A stretch of 15,284 nt of DNA from Candidatus Brocadiia bacterium (GTDB lineage: Bacteria > Planctomycetota > PUPC01 > DSUN01): the NCBI GenBank assembly GCA_016782825.1, contig JADHXT010000034.1, positions 1 through 15,284 on the forward strand. Direction: 5' to 3'. This document shows positions 1 through 6,640 of this stretch, piece by piece. The notes below the pieces were generated by a model that had not been told where the DNA came from, made no database searches, and saw only the letters and a list, made by a program, of their open reading frames with translations. Every line of letters begins with the position of its first letter. Within the stretch, counting starts at the first letter, position 1. The position numbers and the translations under genes are program-made.

Positions 1-128
1 AGACACGCTTCTGCATACACTTGCGGATATCCTGGCCTTTGTCTGGCCCCTCGAACTGCCGGCGGCTCGCCGTCGTGGCGCAGCTCAAGCCCAAGCTGCT
101 CGCCTGGAAAGAGACGCTGCCGGAATAG
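1..128 (+). CDS. 3' end of a truncated gene, possible sulfatase C-terminus
   Basis: An open frame enters from the left edge and stops with TAG at 126-128. The last 20 or so residues read LAVVAQLKPKLLAWKETLPE, which resembles the usual C-terminal helix of arylsulfatase-family proteins (a pattern like LxxxLxxWxxxLP). The preceding residues in this frame (positions 3-62) are rich in Cys and Trp and do not look like a sulfatase. There may therefore be a frameshift or decay around positions 55-70, or the resemblance may be fortuitous. No start is visible. The sulfatase call rests only on the tail; the reading frame to the stop is seen directly. Confidence 0.35.
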   Translation, partial: TRFCIHLRISWPLSGPSNCRRLAVVAQLKPKLLAWKETLPE

Positions 129-176
129 GCTGCTTCCCTCACCACACTCGGCAGGCCCGAGGGCCGATGGTGGCGT

Positions 177-205
177 TTGACAGAATACGCCCCATCGCGT
201 ACCAT
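177..205 (+). promoter_or_regulatory. Sigma70-type promoter of the nucleotide-sugar dehydrogenase
   Basis: A perfect -35 box TTGACA lies at 177-182. After exactly 17 bases a -10 box TACCAT (4 of 6) lies at 200-205. Transcription would start near 212 and leave a leader of about 50 bases before the ATG at 262. A weak imperfect hairpin (TCGGC 148-152 with GCCGA 163-167) lies just upstream and has no T-tract. Confidence 0.6.
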
Positions 206-261
206 TATAGGTTCCAGACGCACCCGATTCCCCCGCAATCAGCCCGTTGGGAGCCCCGTCC

Positions 262-1908
262 ATGGCCGAGTATTCCGTCAGCCCGCAGGGCGAGCAGTTC
301 GCCATCCCCACCCCCGATGAGTATGCCGCCGAACTCGCCCGCGTGACGGCCCTGGCCGACGCGGCCCGTGCCGAGGGCAAGGAGGTCGTGGTGGTCATGG
401 GCGTGGGCTTCGTGGGCGCCGTGATGGCCGCCATCATCGCCGACTCGACGGACGACGGCGGCCGCCCCGCCAGATTCGTCATCGGCTGCCAGCGGCCCAG
501 CACCCGCAGCTACTGGAAAATCCCCCTCCTCAGCCGCGGCGAGAGCCCCGTCAAGGCCGAAGACCCCGATGTCGCCCCCATGATCGCACGCACCGTGCTC
601 GACAAGAAGACGCTCGTCGCCACCTACAATAACGACTGCCTCGCCCTCGCCGACTGCGTGGTGGTGGACATCCAGTGCGACTACCTGAAGAACCAGCTCG
701 GCGACCTCCGCGACGGCGAGACCGACATGCGGGCACTCGAAGCCTCGATGCGCACCGTCGGCGAGAAAATCCAGCCCCAGTGCCTCGTCCTCATCGAGAC
801 CACCGTCGCCCCCGGCACCACCGAGTTCGTCGCCTACCCCATCATGAAGAAGGCCCTCGAGACGCGCGGCATCACCACACCGCCCCTCCTCGGCCACAGC
901 TTCGAGCGGGTCATGCCCGGCCGCAACTACGTGAGTAGCGTGCGCGACTTCTGGCGCGTGTGCTCCGGCTGCAACACCGAGGCCCGCGACCGCGTCGTCA
1001 CGTTCCTCTCCGAAGTGCTCAACGTCGATGAATACCCGCTCACCGTCATGGACCGCCCCATCGAAAGCGAGACCTGCAAGATCGTGGAAAACTCCTTCCG
1101 CGCCACACTCCTCGCCTTCATGGACGAATGGAGCCTCTTCTCCGAACGCAACGGCGTGGACCTCGTCAAGGTGATGCAGGCCATCAAGGTGCGCCCCACC
1201 CACAGCAACATGATCTTCCCCGGCCCCGGCATCGGCGGCTACTGCCTGCCCAAGGACGGCGGCCTCGGCCAATGGGCCTACAAGCACATCCTCGGCTTCG
1301 AGGACGACATCTTCAAGATCACCCCGCTCGCCATCGACATCAACGACACCCGCGGCCTCCACGCCGCCGAACTCACCCGCGACGCCCTGCGCAACATGGG
1401 ACGCTACATCGCCGGCGCCCGCATCCTCCTGTGCGGCGCCAGCTACCGCGAGGACGTGGGCGACACCCGCTACAGCGGCTCCGAGCTCGTCGTCCGCAAG
1501 CTCACCGAGATGGGCGCCGACATGCTCGTCCACGACCCCTACGTGGACCACTGGTACGAGTTCGAGAAACAGGACGAATACCCCTCCCCCGGCCGCTCCC
1601 TCGCCCGTTTCTTCCGCAATCAGGACCACCTGACCGACCTGCGGGTGCAGGAAGACCTCGCGACCGCCGCCAAGGGCGTCGAGGCCATCATCCTGGCCGT
1701 CCGCCACGAGGCCTACCTCGCCCTCAAACCCGACCAAGTGGTTGAATGGGCGGGCAATCCCATCGCCGTGGTCGACTGTTTCGGCATCCTCACCGACGAC
1801 CAGATCCGCCGCTACTTCGAGCTGGGCTGCGAGGTGAAAGCCCTCGGCCGCGGCCACATCCAGCGCATCAAGGAAGCCGTGCGGTCGGCCAAGCGACGGG
1901 AAGGCTGA
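262..1908 (+). CDS. UDP-sugar 6-dehydrogenase (UDP-GlcNAc/ManNAc dehydrogenase type)
   Basis: This is a 548-residue NAD-dependent nucleotide-sugar dehydrogenase. Such enzymes oxidise C6 of a UDP-hexose or UDP-N-acetylhexosamine to the uronate in the cytoplasm, to feed capsule, O-antigen or exopolysaccharide synthesis. The Rossmann glycine motif GVGFVG is at residues 47-52. The linker pair Lys273/Asn277 is in TCKIVENSFRA, and the catalytic cysteine is Cys328 in GGYCLPKD, with Lys331. The C-terminal UDP-binding domain follows (about 370-520). It is longer than the usual 400-450 residues, because of an N-terminal extension of about 40 residues and insertions around 60-115 and 435-465. ATG at 262 is chosen over an in-frame TTG at 247 because GGGAG lies 8 bases ahead of it. 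Family membership is clear; the exact sugar is not. No polysaccharide genes adjoin it here. It ends 5 bases from the convergent HPr-like gene. Confidence 0.9.
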   Translation: MAEYSVSPQGEQFAIPTPDEYAAELARVTALADAARAEGKEVVVVMGVGFVGAVMAAIIADSTDDGGRPARFVIGCQRPSTRSYWKIPLLSRGESPVKAEDPDVAPMIARTVLDKKTLVATYNNDCLALADCVVVDIQCDYLKNQLGDLRDGETDMRALEASMRTVGEKIQPQCLVLIETTVAPGTTEFVAYPIMKKALETRGITTPPLLGHSFERVMPGRNYVSSVRDFWRVCSGCNTEARDRVVTFLSEVLNVDEYPLTVMDRPIESETCKIVENSFRATLLAFMDEWSLFSERNGVDLVKVMQAIKVRPTHSNMIFPGPGIGGYCLPKDGGLGQWAYKHILGFEDDIFKITPLAIDINDTRGLHAAELTRDALRNMGRYIAGARILLCGASYREDVGDTRYSGSELVVRKLTEMGADMLVHDPYVDHWYEFEKQDEYPSPGRSLARFFRNQDHLTDLRVQEDLATAAKGVEAIILAVRHEAYLALKPDQVVEWAGNPIAVVDCFGILTDDQIRRYFELGCEVKALGRGHIQRIKEAVRSAKRREG

Positions 1909-1913
1909 GCGCC

Positions 1914-2459
1914 TCACACCTCGGCGGCGGCGATGTAGCCCGCGAGGGTGGCAGCGGCTTCCTCGGCGTCGGGGCCGGTGGCGTGGATGCGCAGCGCGGC
2001 CCCATGCACGGCTCCCAGGCAGCCAATATCCAGCACGCTCCGCGCATCCACCTCCTCCCCAGCATCCTTCGACAGCGTCACGTCGGCATCGAAGAGCCGC
2101 GTAAGCAGAGCGATGTGGGCACTGGGACGGGTGTGGATGCCATGAGGCATGCCGACGGTAACTTGCCGCGACGCCTCGGACGAGGCGTCGGGAGGCACGT
2201 CCGAGAGATAGGCGGCCAGGCAGACGAGGGCAGGCTGAACGTGGCCGCCCCGGCACTCGATGAGCACATCGGTGCCGCAGACCAGGTGGCCGAGGGCGTC
2301 GGCCACGACCGCAGGCTCGTCGGCGCAGGCGGCCGCCCCATCCACAGACAGGTGCGCCGAGGCCCGGAACACGCCGGCGATGTCGCGAATGCGCTCGGCC
2401 GTCCGCAGGTCCAGCGGCCGGCTCAGCGTCGTCCCCGTCTCAGCGGATTCGTCCCACAT
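1914..2459 (-). CDS. Tandem HPr-like phosphocarrier protein
   Basis: This 181-residue protein has a clear HPr domain at residues 99-181. It holds the phosphorylation motif GIHTRPSA with His109 and Arg111, and a serine (Ser141) at the place of the regulatory Ser46 of classical HPr. Residues 12-90 can be aligned to the same fold (PLDLRTAERI... and ...CGTDVLIECRG), but there Asp17 replaces the active His and Ala50 replaces the regulatory Ser. HPr proteins carry phosphate from PEP-phosphotransferase enzyme I to sugar or regulatory partners, or act as regulatory phosphoproteins. ATG at 2459 has GGGAG 7 bases upstream; an in-frame GTG at 2465 is the alternative. The gene follows the Spy-like gene by 40 bases and is probably cotranscribed. 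No enzyme I or EII is in the window, so a regulatory role is possible. Confidence is high for domain 2 and moderate for the degenerate domain 1. Confidence 0.8.
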   Translation of the reverse strand: MWDESAETGTTLSRPLDLRTAERIRDIAGVFRASAHLSVDGAAACADEPAVVADALGHLVCGTDVLIECRGGHVQPALVCLAAYLSDVPPDASSEASRQVTVGMPHGIHTRPSAHIALLTRLFDADVTLSKDAGEEVDARSVLDIGCLGAVHGAALRIHATGPDAEEAAATLAGYIAAAEV

Positions 2460-2499
2460 CAACACGCTCCCACACCGGATGCGCCGAGCGCGTCGTGTG

Positions 2500-3471
2500 C
2501 TAGAAATCGGTCTTCTTCTCGGGCAGCGCGGGCTCGGGGACGGCCGGCGGCGGCGGGCCGAGGATGGCGTTGGCCTTGTCGTCGCCCACGGCCTCGACCA
2601 CCTGGGTGCGGCAGGTGGCTTCGGCCTCGTCGCGAGCCTTCCTGAACGCGTCGATGGCCTTGGAGGCCGTCGCGAAGTCGGCTTTCTGCTTCTCGTTGAG
2701 AATCTCGACGGCCTTCTTGGCATTCTCCTCGTCCAACTGCTCGCGCACGCGCTGCATGGTGCTTCGCACGGTGCGGAACATGTCGATGTCGGGCCGTCCG
2801 CCCGCCTGATGCAGGGCGGCCATGCGACCGCGCATGGCGTCGCGCATGCGGTCGCGCATGCCCTCATGAGCGCCGCGGCGCACGTCGTCGAGCATGGCCT
2901 TCTGCCCGTCGCTCAGCACGAAGTGCGTGGCGAGCAGGTCGAGCTTGGCGGTGAGCGCCGCCGCCCGAGGCAGGCCAAAGAAGGGTGGGCGGCCATCGTC
3001 GGCAGCGGGTGCCTTGTCGGCGCCCTGCTTGGCCTTCACGTTGTCGAGCACGGCACGGAGCGTCTTCGTGGCGGCGGCGATCGCCTCGTCGCGGGCCGTC
3101 ATGGCCGTGATGGCGGCCTCGTACTTCGGCTTCTCGCCGTCGGGCAGCAGCTTGACGATCTGGACGAGATACTCCTTGTTGAGCCGCTTGCGCACCTCGG
3201 CCACCGCCTCGGCTTCGGCCGCCGCAAACTGCGTGGCGAGAGCTTCGACAGCGGCCCTCTGCTCGACGGTGAGCGTCGCGGCGCGCTGAGCCACGTCGAA
3301 GATATCCGTATTGGGGCCGCCGAAGAGGCCGGGAGGCGGGCCGCCCCGCATGCCGCGCTGACGGTCGCCCATGCGGCCACCCGGGCCGCGCCGGTCGCCA
3401 CCGGGCTCGCCCGCCATCGCCAATGATGCCCCGAAGGCCAGTGCCAACGCCAGGGAGAAGAGTCGTTGCAT
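2500..3471 (-). CDS. Secreted helical Spy/CpxP-like protein with duplicated LTxxQ-type halves
   Basis: This 323-residue protein begins with a Sec signal peptide (about residues 1-20, MQRLFSLALALAFGASLAMA). A Gly/Arg/Met-rich linker follows (21-53, rich in GGRMGD and GMRGG), and the rest is almost wholly charged alpha-helix. Two halves look alike: TLTVEQRAAVEAL followed by LLPDGEKPKYEAA, and FVLSDGQKAMLDD followed by ILNEKQKADFATA. These are the LTxxQ-type motifs of Spy/CpxP-like periplasmic proteins, some of which act as ATP-independent chaperones. The C-terminus is proline-rich (PPPPAVPEPALPEKK). ATG 3471 is preferred because AAGGAG stands 8 bases ahead of it; the frame is open further upstream to 3513. 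It lies first in a probable two-gene unit with the HPr-like gene. The family link rests on motif and composition only, so the function is not certain. Confidence 0.75.
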   Translation of the reverse strand: MQRLFSLALALAFGASLAMAGEPGGDRRGPGGRMGDRQRGMRGGPPPGLFGGPNTDIFDVAQRAATLTVEQRAAVEALATQFAAAEAEAVAEVRKRLNKEYLVQIVKLLPDGEKPKYEAAITAMTARDEAIAAATKTLRAVLDNVKAKQGADKAPAADDGRPPFFGLPRAAALTAKLDLLATHFVLSDGQKAMLDDVRRGAHEGMRDRMRDAMRGRMAALHQAGGRPDIDMFRTVRSTMQRVREQLDEENAKKAVEILNEKQKADFATASKAIDAFRKARDEAEATCRTQVVEAVGDDKANAILGPPPPAVPEPALPEKKTDF

Positions 3472-3518
3472 CACCGTCGCTCCTTCCACAGATGTTGCGC
3501 GCGCCCCCCACAACGGCC

Positions 3519-3547
3519 AGAATACTGCCGCGCGCGACGGCTGTCAA
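3519..3547 (-). promoter_or_regulatory. Sigma70-type promoter of the Spy-like/HPr-like gene pair
   Basis: On the minus strand a perfect TTGACA (3547 to 3542) is followed after 17 bases by TATTCT (3524 to 3519, 4 of 6). Transcription would start near 3512, about 40 bases ahead of the ATG at 3471. Confidence 0.65.
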
Positions 3548-3563
3548 GATGGCTTCTCGCGCT

Positions 3564-3601
3564 GCAACGAGACGCGACGCTTGACACACGGCAACGAGTC
3601 G
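3564..3601. repeat. Direct repeat GCAACGAG(A/T)CG between divergent promoters
   Basis: GCAACGAGACG at 3564-3574 recurs as GCAACGAGTCG at 3591-3601, 27 bases from start to start with one mismatch. The first copy lies between the two divergent -35 boxes. The second lies within the spacer of the rightward promoter. It could be a regulator binding site, or chance. Confidence 0.35.
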
Positions 3602-3609
3602 GGTTTCAT
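3581..3609 (+). promoter_or_regulatory. Probable promoter of the M14 carboxypeptidase gene
   Basis: TTGACA at 3581-3586 is followed after 17 bases by TTTCAT at 3604-3609 (4 of 6). The predicted start near 3616 leaves a very short leader before the ATG at 3625, so the -10 choice is uncertain. Confidence 0.45.
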
Positions 3610-3624
3610 TGGACATGAGGGTAT

Positions 3625-4941
3625 ATGCCTGTGGACACGATCGTGCGAACCTGTATCGGAGTGGCGCTGATGCACGCGGCGGCGAGTGGTCAGCATGCGT
3701 TCACCGTGGATGCCGACTTCCCCGGAGGCAACCTCATCGTGCAGCGCCTCGACGGCGATGCCGTGTATGTGCGCCAGGATCTGCGCGACACGAAGGGCGA
3801 CTGGTTTTACTGGTGCTTCCGTGTGCGCGGCGCCGCGGGACGGAAGCTGCGGTTCCACTTCACGGGCAGCAACGTCCTCGGCGTGCGCGGCCCGGCCGCG
3901 AGCATCGACGGCGGGGCGACGTGGGCCTGGCTCGGCCGCCGCACGGTGCGCGACAAGAGCTTCTCCTTTGCCTTCCCCGAGAAGGCGGCCGACGTGCGCT
4001 TCGCCTTCGCACCGCCCTACGTGGAGGCCAACCTCAGCGCCTTCCTCCAGCGCCACGCACGAAACACCCACCTGAAGGTCGACACGCTGTGCACCAGCGG
4101 CAAGGGGCGCACGGTGGAGCTGCTCCGCCTCGGCAAGCTCGATGGCCAGCCCGACCACCGCATCCTGCTCACCTCCCGCCACCACGCCTGCGAGATGATG
4201 GCCAGCTACGCCCTCGAAGGCATCCTGGCTGCCGTGCTCGCGTCCGACGCCGACGGCCAGTGGTTCCGCCGCCACTGCGAGTTCCTCGTCGTGCCCTTCG
4301 CCGACAAGGACGGCGTGGAGGACGGCGACCAGGGGAAGAACCGCAAGCCCCGCGACCACAACCGCGACTACGCAGGCACCAGCATCCACCTCGAGGTGGC
4401 CGCCATCCGCAAGCTCGTGCCCGCGTGGGCCAGGGGCAGGCTCCGCTTCGCCCTCGACCTGCACTGCCCCTACATCCGCGGCAGCCACAACGAGGTGGTC
4501 TACTTCGTCGGAGGCCCGAGCCAGGCCATCTGGGGGCGCGTGAAGCAGTTCTCCCGCATCCTCGAGGCGGGCCGCACCGGCTCCCTGCCCTTCCACGCCC
4601 GCAACAATCTGCCCTTCGGCAAGTCGTGGAACACAGGGAAAAACTACGCCCAAGGCAAGAGTTGTTCCCGCTGGACCGCCGAGCAGCCGGGCATCTGGCT
4701 GGCCAGCAGCATCGAGATTCCCTACGCCAACGCCAGCGGCCAGCCCGTCACGCCCGCCAGCGCCCGTGCCCTCGGTCGCGACCTGGCCCGCGCCCTCCGC
4801 CTCTTCCTGGAAGAGCCGAAGAGCGGATCTCACGCAGAGGCAGCAGAGCCAGCGGAGGAATGGCAGGAAGCAGAGAATGGGGCTCCTGCCAGAACTGTAC
4901 GAGCAGCTGTACGACGCTCGGAACACTTTCCTTCACGGTAA
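3625..4941 (+). CDS. Exported M14-family zinc carboxypeptidase
   Basis: This 438-residue protein has an N-terminal beta domain (about 25-135, YVRQDLRDTKGDWFYWCF...) like the one preceding the catalytic domain of cytosolic-type carboxypeptidases. An M14 peptidase domain follows (about 140-395). The zinc ligands are His187 and Glu190 (RHHACE, the HxxE motif) and His280 (LDLHCP). The substrate-binding Asn-Arg is at 246-247 (DHNRDY), and the catalytic Glu is Glu364 (SIEIPYA). It should remove C-terminal residues from peptides, or act on peptidoglycan or modified side chains. Residues 1-22 look like a weak signal peptide, so export is likely but not sure. ATG 3625 has GAGGG shortly upstream. The domain seems to end near residue 397 (LRLFLEE). 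The last 40 residues come from repeat DNA and the out-of-frame start of a HEPN fragment, so the native stop was probably lost. Confidence 0.85.
   Translation: MPVDTIVRTCIGVALMHAAASGQHAFTVDADFPGGNLIVQRLDGDAVYVRQDLRDTKGDWFYWCFRVRGAAGRKLRFHFTGSNVLGVRGPAASIDGGATWAWLGRRTVRDKSFSFAFPEKAADVRFAFAPPYVEANLSAFLQRHARNTHLKVDTLCTSGKGRTVELLRLGKLDGQPDHRILLTSRHHACEMMASYALEGILAAVLASDADGQWFRRHCEFLVVPFADKDGVEDGDQGKNRKPRDHNRDYAGTSIHLEVAAIRKLVPAWARGRLRFALDLHCPYIRGSHNEVVYFVGGPSQAIWGRVKQFSRILEAGRTGSLPFHARNNLPFGKSWNTGKNYAQGKSCSRWTAEQPGIWLASSIEIPYANASGQPVTPASARALGRDLARALRLFLEEPKSGSHAEAAEPAEEWQEAENGAPARTVRAAVRRSEHFPSR
4828..4867 (+). repeat. Short GCAGAGG/GCAGAG repeat stretch at the carboxypeptidase 3' end
   Basis: The run CTCACGCAGAGGCAGCAGAG and the following AGCCAGCGGAGGAATGGCAGG are imperfect copies of a roughly 9-10-base unit. 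They resemble the CTCACGCAGAGGCGCAGAG-type dispersed repeats found in many environmental bacterial genomes. In the carboxypeptidase frame it encodes SHAEAAEPAEEWQEAE, which is not a plausible part of the enzyme. It marks the boundary between the M14 domain and the HEPN fragment. Confidence 0.5.
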
Positions 4942-5143
4942 CCCTGTGAAGGAGACCTCGCTCTACGCCTTCGGCAAGCGGAACCGGCCGGATCTTCTCC
5001 GCCTAGCGCCGTTGGTATACCGTTTTGCCGCGGTTGAACGTTTCCCATTGCCACGGCGGCGCCTCGCCAAAGTGTACGCTGACATCAACAACCAGCTCTA
5101 TCTGCAGAGCGTGCTGGAGTTCCTGCTCACGGCCTCAAGGTGA
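4877..5143 (+). pseudogene. C-terminal fragment of a HEPN-domain (Apea-like) protein
   Basis: An 88-codon frame reads PELYEQLYDARNTFLHGNPV and then LLRLAPLVYRFAAVERF. The RNTFLH segment is the R-x4-H motif of HEPN domains (Arg15, His20), and the LYxARNxFLHGNPV context is like Apea/RiboL-PSP-type HEPN proteins, which are often RNases in defence or toxin-antitoxin modules. Intact proteins of this sort are several hundred residues, so this is probably the 3' remnant of a larger gene whose 5' part was lost where the GCAGAGG repeat now lies. The frame is open upstream to 4766 but there it is antiparallel or out-of-frame carboxypeptidase sequence. AGGAAG lies about 7 bases ahead of ATG 4877, so translation as a small protein cannot be excluded. 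It overlaps the carboxypeptidase tail by 65 bases. Confidence 0.55.
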
Positions 5144-5163
5144 AACATCAACCCCGATCAACA

Positions 5164-5256
5164 CTACTCGTAGTCCTCGCGGGTGATCTCGCCACTGACC
5201 TCGAGGTCCGCTGGCAGCGCGACTGCGCCCCCGCCCCCAACGGCACGACGACCCAT
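5164..5256 (-). CDS. Possible 30-residue ORF or 3' gene remnant
   Basis: A minus-strand frame from ATG 5256 to TAG 5164 encodes a Gly-rich start and ends ALPADLEVSGEITREDYE. The acidic tail looks like a natural protein C-terminus, not random sequence. There is no ribosome binding site before the ATG (CTCGGG only). It is most likely the tail of a lost gene, next to the HEPN remnant. I do not recognise the family. Confidence 0.25.
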   Translation of the reverse strand: MGRRAVGGGGAVALPADLEVSGEITREDYE

Positions 5257-5290
5257 CCCGAGAAAAAGTGAACGCAGCAAGGAGGAAGGC

Positions 5291-5848
5291 TCAGCTCTGC
5301 TCGGGCACACCAAGCGGCGCGCCACACTCATCGCAGAAGTTGGCGTCGGGGTCGTTCAGTTCGCCGCAGCGCGGGCAAGCAGCCGCCCCCGGGATCGCGT
5401 CGCCACACTGCTTGCAGAATTTCGCGTCGGCGTCGTTGTCGGCGCCACACTTCTGGCAGCAGGCGGCCGCCTGAACGGCCTCACCGGCCTGCCGGAGGCC
5501 GAGCCCTTCGCCCACGGCTCGCGCCACGGTGCGGATGCCATCGTGGGTGCCGTCGGCCATGTAGTTGAAGGTGTCTTTGCCCACAGGCGCGACTTCGCTG
5601 GCCATGTAGCGCGTGATGGCGCCCATGTAGGCGAATCGGGTGATGCCTACGCCCAAGCCCAGCAGCGGTAGCCCGATGAAGGCACACCAGAAGTAGCGTG
5701 GCGGCCCGAAGGAGCCGAACGACGCGAAGAAGCTCCCTAGACCGATCAGCAGGAAGATGCCCCCGACAGCGATCATCAGCGGTCCGAGCAACCGCAGCAC
5801 GGCGCGCTTACCTGCATGGGTGGGGTCGATCGGGTGTTTGGCGGTCAC
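5291..5848 (-). CDS. Membrane protein with two C-terminal zinc ribbons
   Basis: This 185-residue protein has two hydrophobic segments (about residues 18-44 and 53-72), an amphipathic linker (75-125), and two double-CxxC zinc ribbons at the C-terminus. Ribbon 1 uses Cys131, 134, 145 and 148 (CQKCG...FCKQCG). Ribbon 2 uses Cys158, 161, 172 and 175 (CPRCG...FCDECG). Such ribbons usually serve protein or nucleic-acid contacts; the function is unknown. The start is GTG at 5848, because AAGGAG (5860 to 5855 on the minus strand) stands just 6 bases ahead of it. The longer frame that begins at GTG 5869 would put this site inside the coding region. It follows the prepilin gene by 36 bases and is probably cotranscribed with it. 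Confidence 0.8.
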   Translation of the reverse strand: MTAKHPIDPTHAGKRAVLRLLGPLMIAVGGIFLLIGLGSFFASFGSFGPPRYFWCAFIGLPLLGLGVGITRFAYMGAITRYMASEVAPVGKDTFNYMADGTHDGIRTVARAVGEGLGLRQAGEAVQAAACCQKCGADNDADAKFCKQCGDAIPGAAACPRCGELNDPDANFCDECGAPLGVPEQS

Positions 5849-5884
5849 TTGGGGCTCCTTACGAGACACGGGTGGCGCCTGCGC

Positions 5885-6541
5885 TCAATACCACTCGTAA
5901 TTCTCGGGCGTGGTTTCGCCGGCGTGGAAGTGCTCGGCGTGGCTGTCGAGGAACACGGCGTTGAACCCGCCGCTGTGGCGGGTGAGACCCACACGAGGAT
6001 TGGCGTAGGCGGCCTGCTGGTAGCCGCGGTCGCTGTTGCCGTCCACTCCGCCATCGCCCTCATTGTTGTCCAGGAAGGTGAGCGCGGCGGCGGCATTGGC
6101 CACCTCGGAGATGCTCTTGTACTTGGCGCCGCGCCACGTGTTGGTAGTGGTGTCGTAGTAGTTGGTGTTGTAGCCGTAGGAATGCCATCGGGGAACGCCG
6201 AGCTGGTTGGAGGCGGCCTCGTCGGCGCGGCACTGGAATACATGCCACTCTCGCAGCAGCGGCACCAGATGGCCCTGGGCCTGGCGCCACCACATCTGGG
6301 CGTCGATCACGCGGGCCTCGGAGTCATCGTGCTTGGGCAGCAGCCGCGCGTGGTTCTGCGCGTAGGTGAAAAGCGCGGCTCCCATCTGGCGCAGGTTGGA
6401 CCGGCATGCCGCGCTGGCCCCCTGCTGCACGGCGTTGAGCGTCACCGGCAACAGCAGTGACGCCAGGATGGTGATGACGGCGATCACCACGAGCAGTTCC
6501 ACAAGGGTGAAGCCAGGGCGCGTGCCTCGATGGGGATGCAC
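5885..6541 (-). CDS. Type II secretion/pilin-like prepilin with H-X9-DG-type C-terminus
   Basis: This 218-residue protein has a short leader of about 10 residues (MHPHRGTRPG), then the prepilin cleavage and transmembrane signature FTLVELLVVIAVITILASLL with Glu15 (Glu+5 of the mature form). The soluble domain ends in RHSGGFNAVFLDSHAEHF. This is the H-X9-DG motif of pseudopilins common in planctomycetes and Lentisphaerae, here with His189 and Asp199 but Ser200 in place of Gly. It would be cut by prepilin peptidase and placed in the inner membrane or a pseudopilus. GTG 6541 is chosen because AAGGAG lies 9 bases ahead; a TTG at 6565 precedes that site in frame. It is first in a likely unit with the zinc-ribbon membrane protein. 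Confidence 0.88.
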   Translation of the reverse strand: MHPHRGTRPGFTLVELLVVIAVITILASLLLPVTLNAVQQGASAACRSNLRQMGAALFTYAQNHARLLPKHDDSEARVIDAQMWWRQAQGHLVPLLREWHVFQCRADEAASNQLGVPRWHSYGYNTNYYDTTTNTWRGAKYKSISEVANAAAALTFLDNNEGDGGVDGNSDRGYQQAAYANPRVGLTRHSGGFNAVFLDSHAEHFHAGETTPENYEWY

Positions 6542-6554
6542 CGCTTTTCGCTCC

Positions 6555-6583
6555 TTGACAGCCAAGCATCAGCCACGCACAAT
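6555..6583 (+). promoter_or_regulatory. Possible promoter of the zinc-ribbon lipoprotein gene
   Basis: TTGACA at 6555-6560 is followed after 17 bases by CACAAT at 6578-6583 (4 of 6). It lies inside the prepilin 5' leader and overlaps the prepilin ribosome binding site. The TTGACA may therefore be partly a by-product of that AAGGAG. Confidence 0.4.
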
Positions 6584-6596
6584 CATAAGATGTGGT

Positions 6597-6625
6597 ATTA
6601 TAGACCAAGATGGAAGCCGTCTCAA
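6597..6625 (-). promoter_or_regulatory. Strong sigma70-type promoter of the prepilin gene
   Basis: On the minus strand TTGAGA (6625 to 6620, 5 of 6) and a perfect TATAAT (6602 to 6597) are 17 bases apart. Transcription would start near 6590 and leave a leader of about 50 bases before the GTG at 6541. Confidence 0.7.
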
Positions 6626-6640
6626 CCGAAGGGGGCTTTG

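Noticed and set aside
205..2256. Long minus-strand open frame across the nucleotide-sugar dehydrogenase
   Set aside because: It is the antisense of a gene with full catalytic motifs. Its composition (long runs of Gly, Ala, Val, His and Asp) is the typical mirror of GC-rich coding DNA.
2460..2867. N-terminal extension of the HPr-like protein to 317 residues
   Set aside because: The extra part is antisense-frame sequence of the Spy-like gene. A ribosome site and the HPr homology both support the start at 2459.
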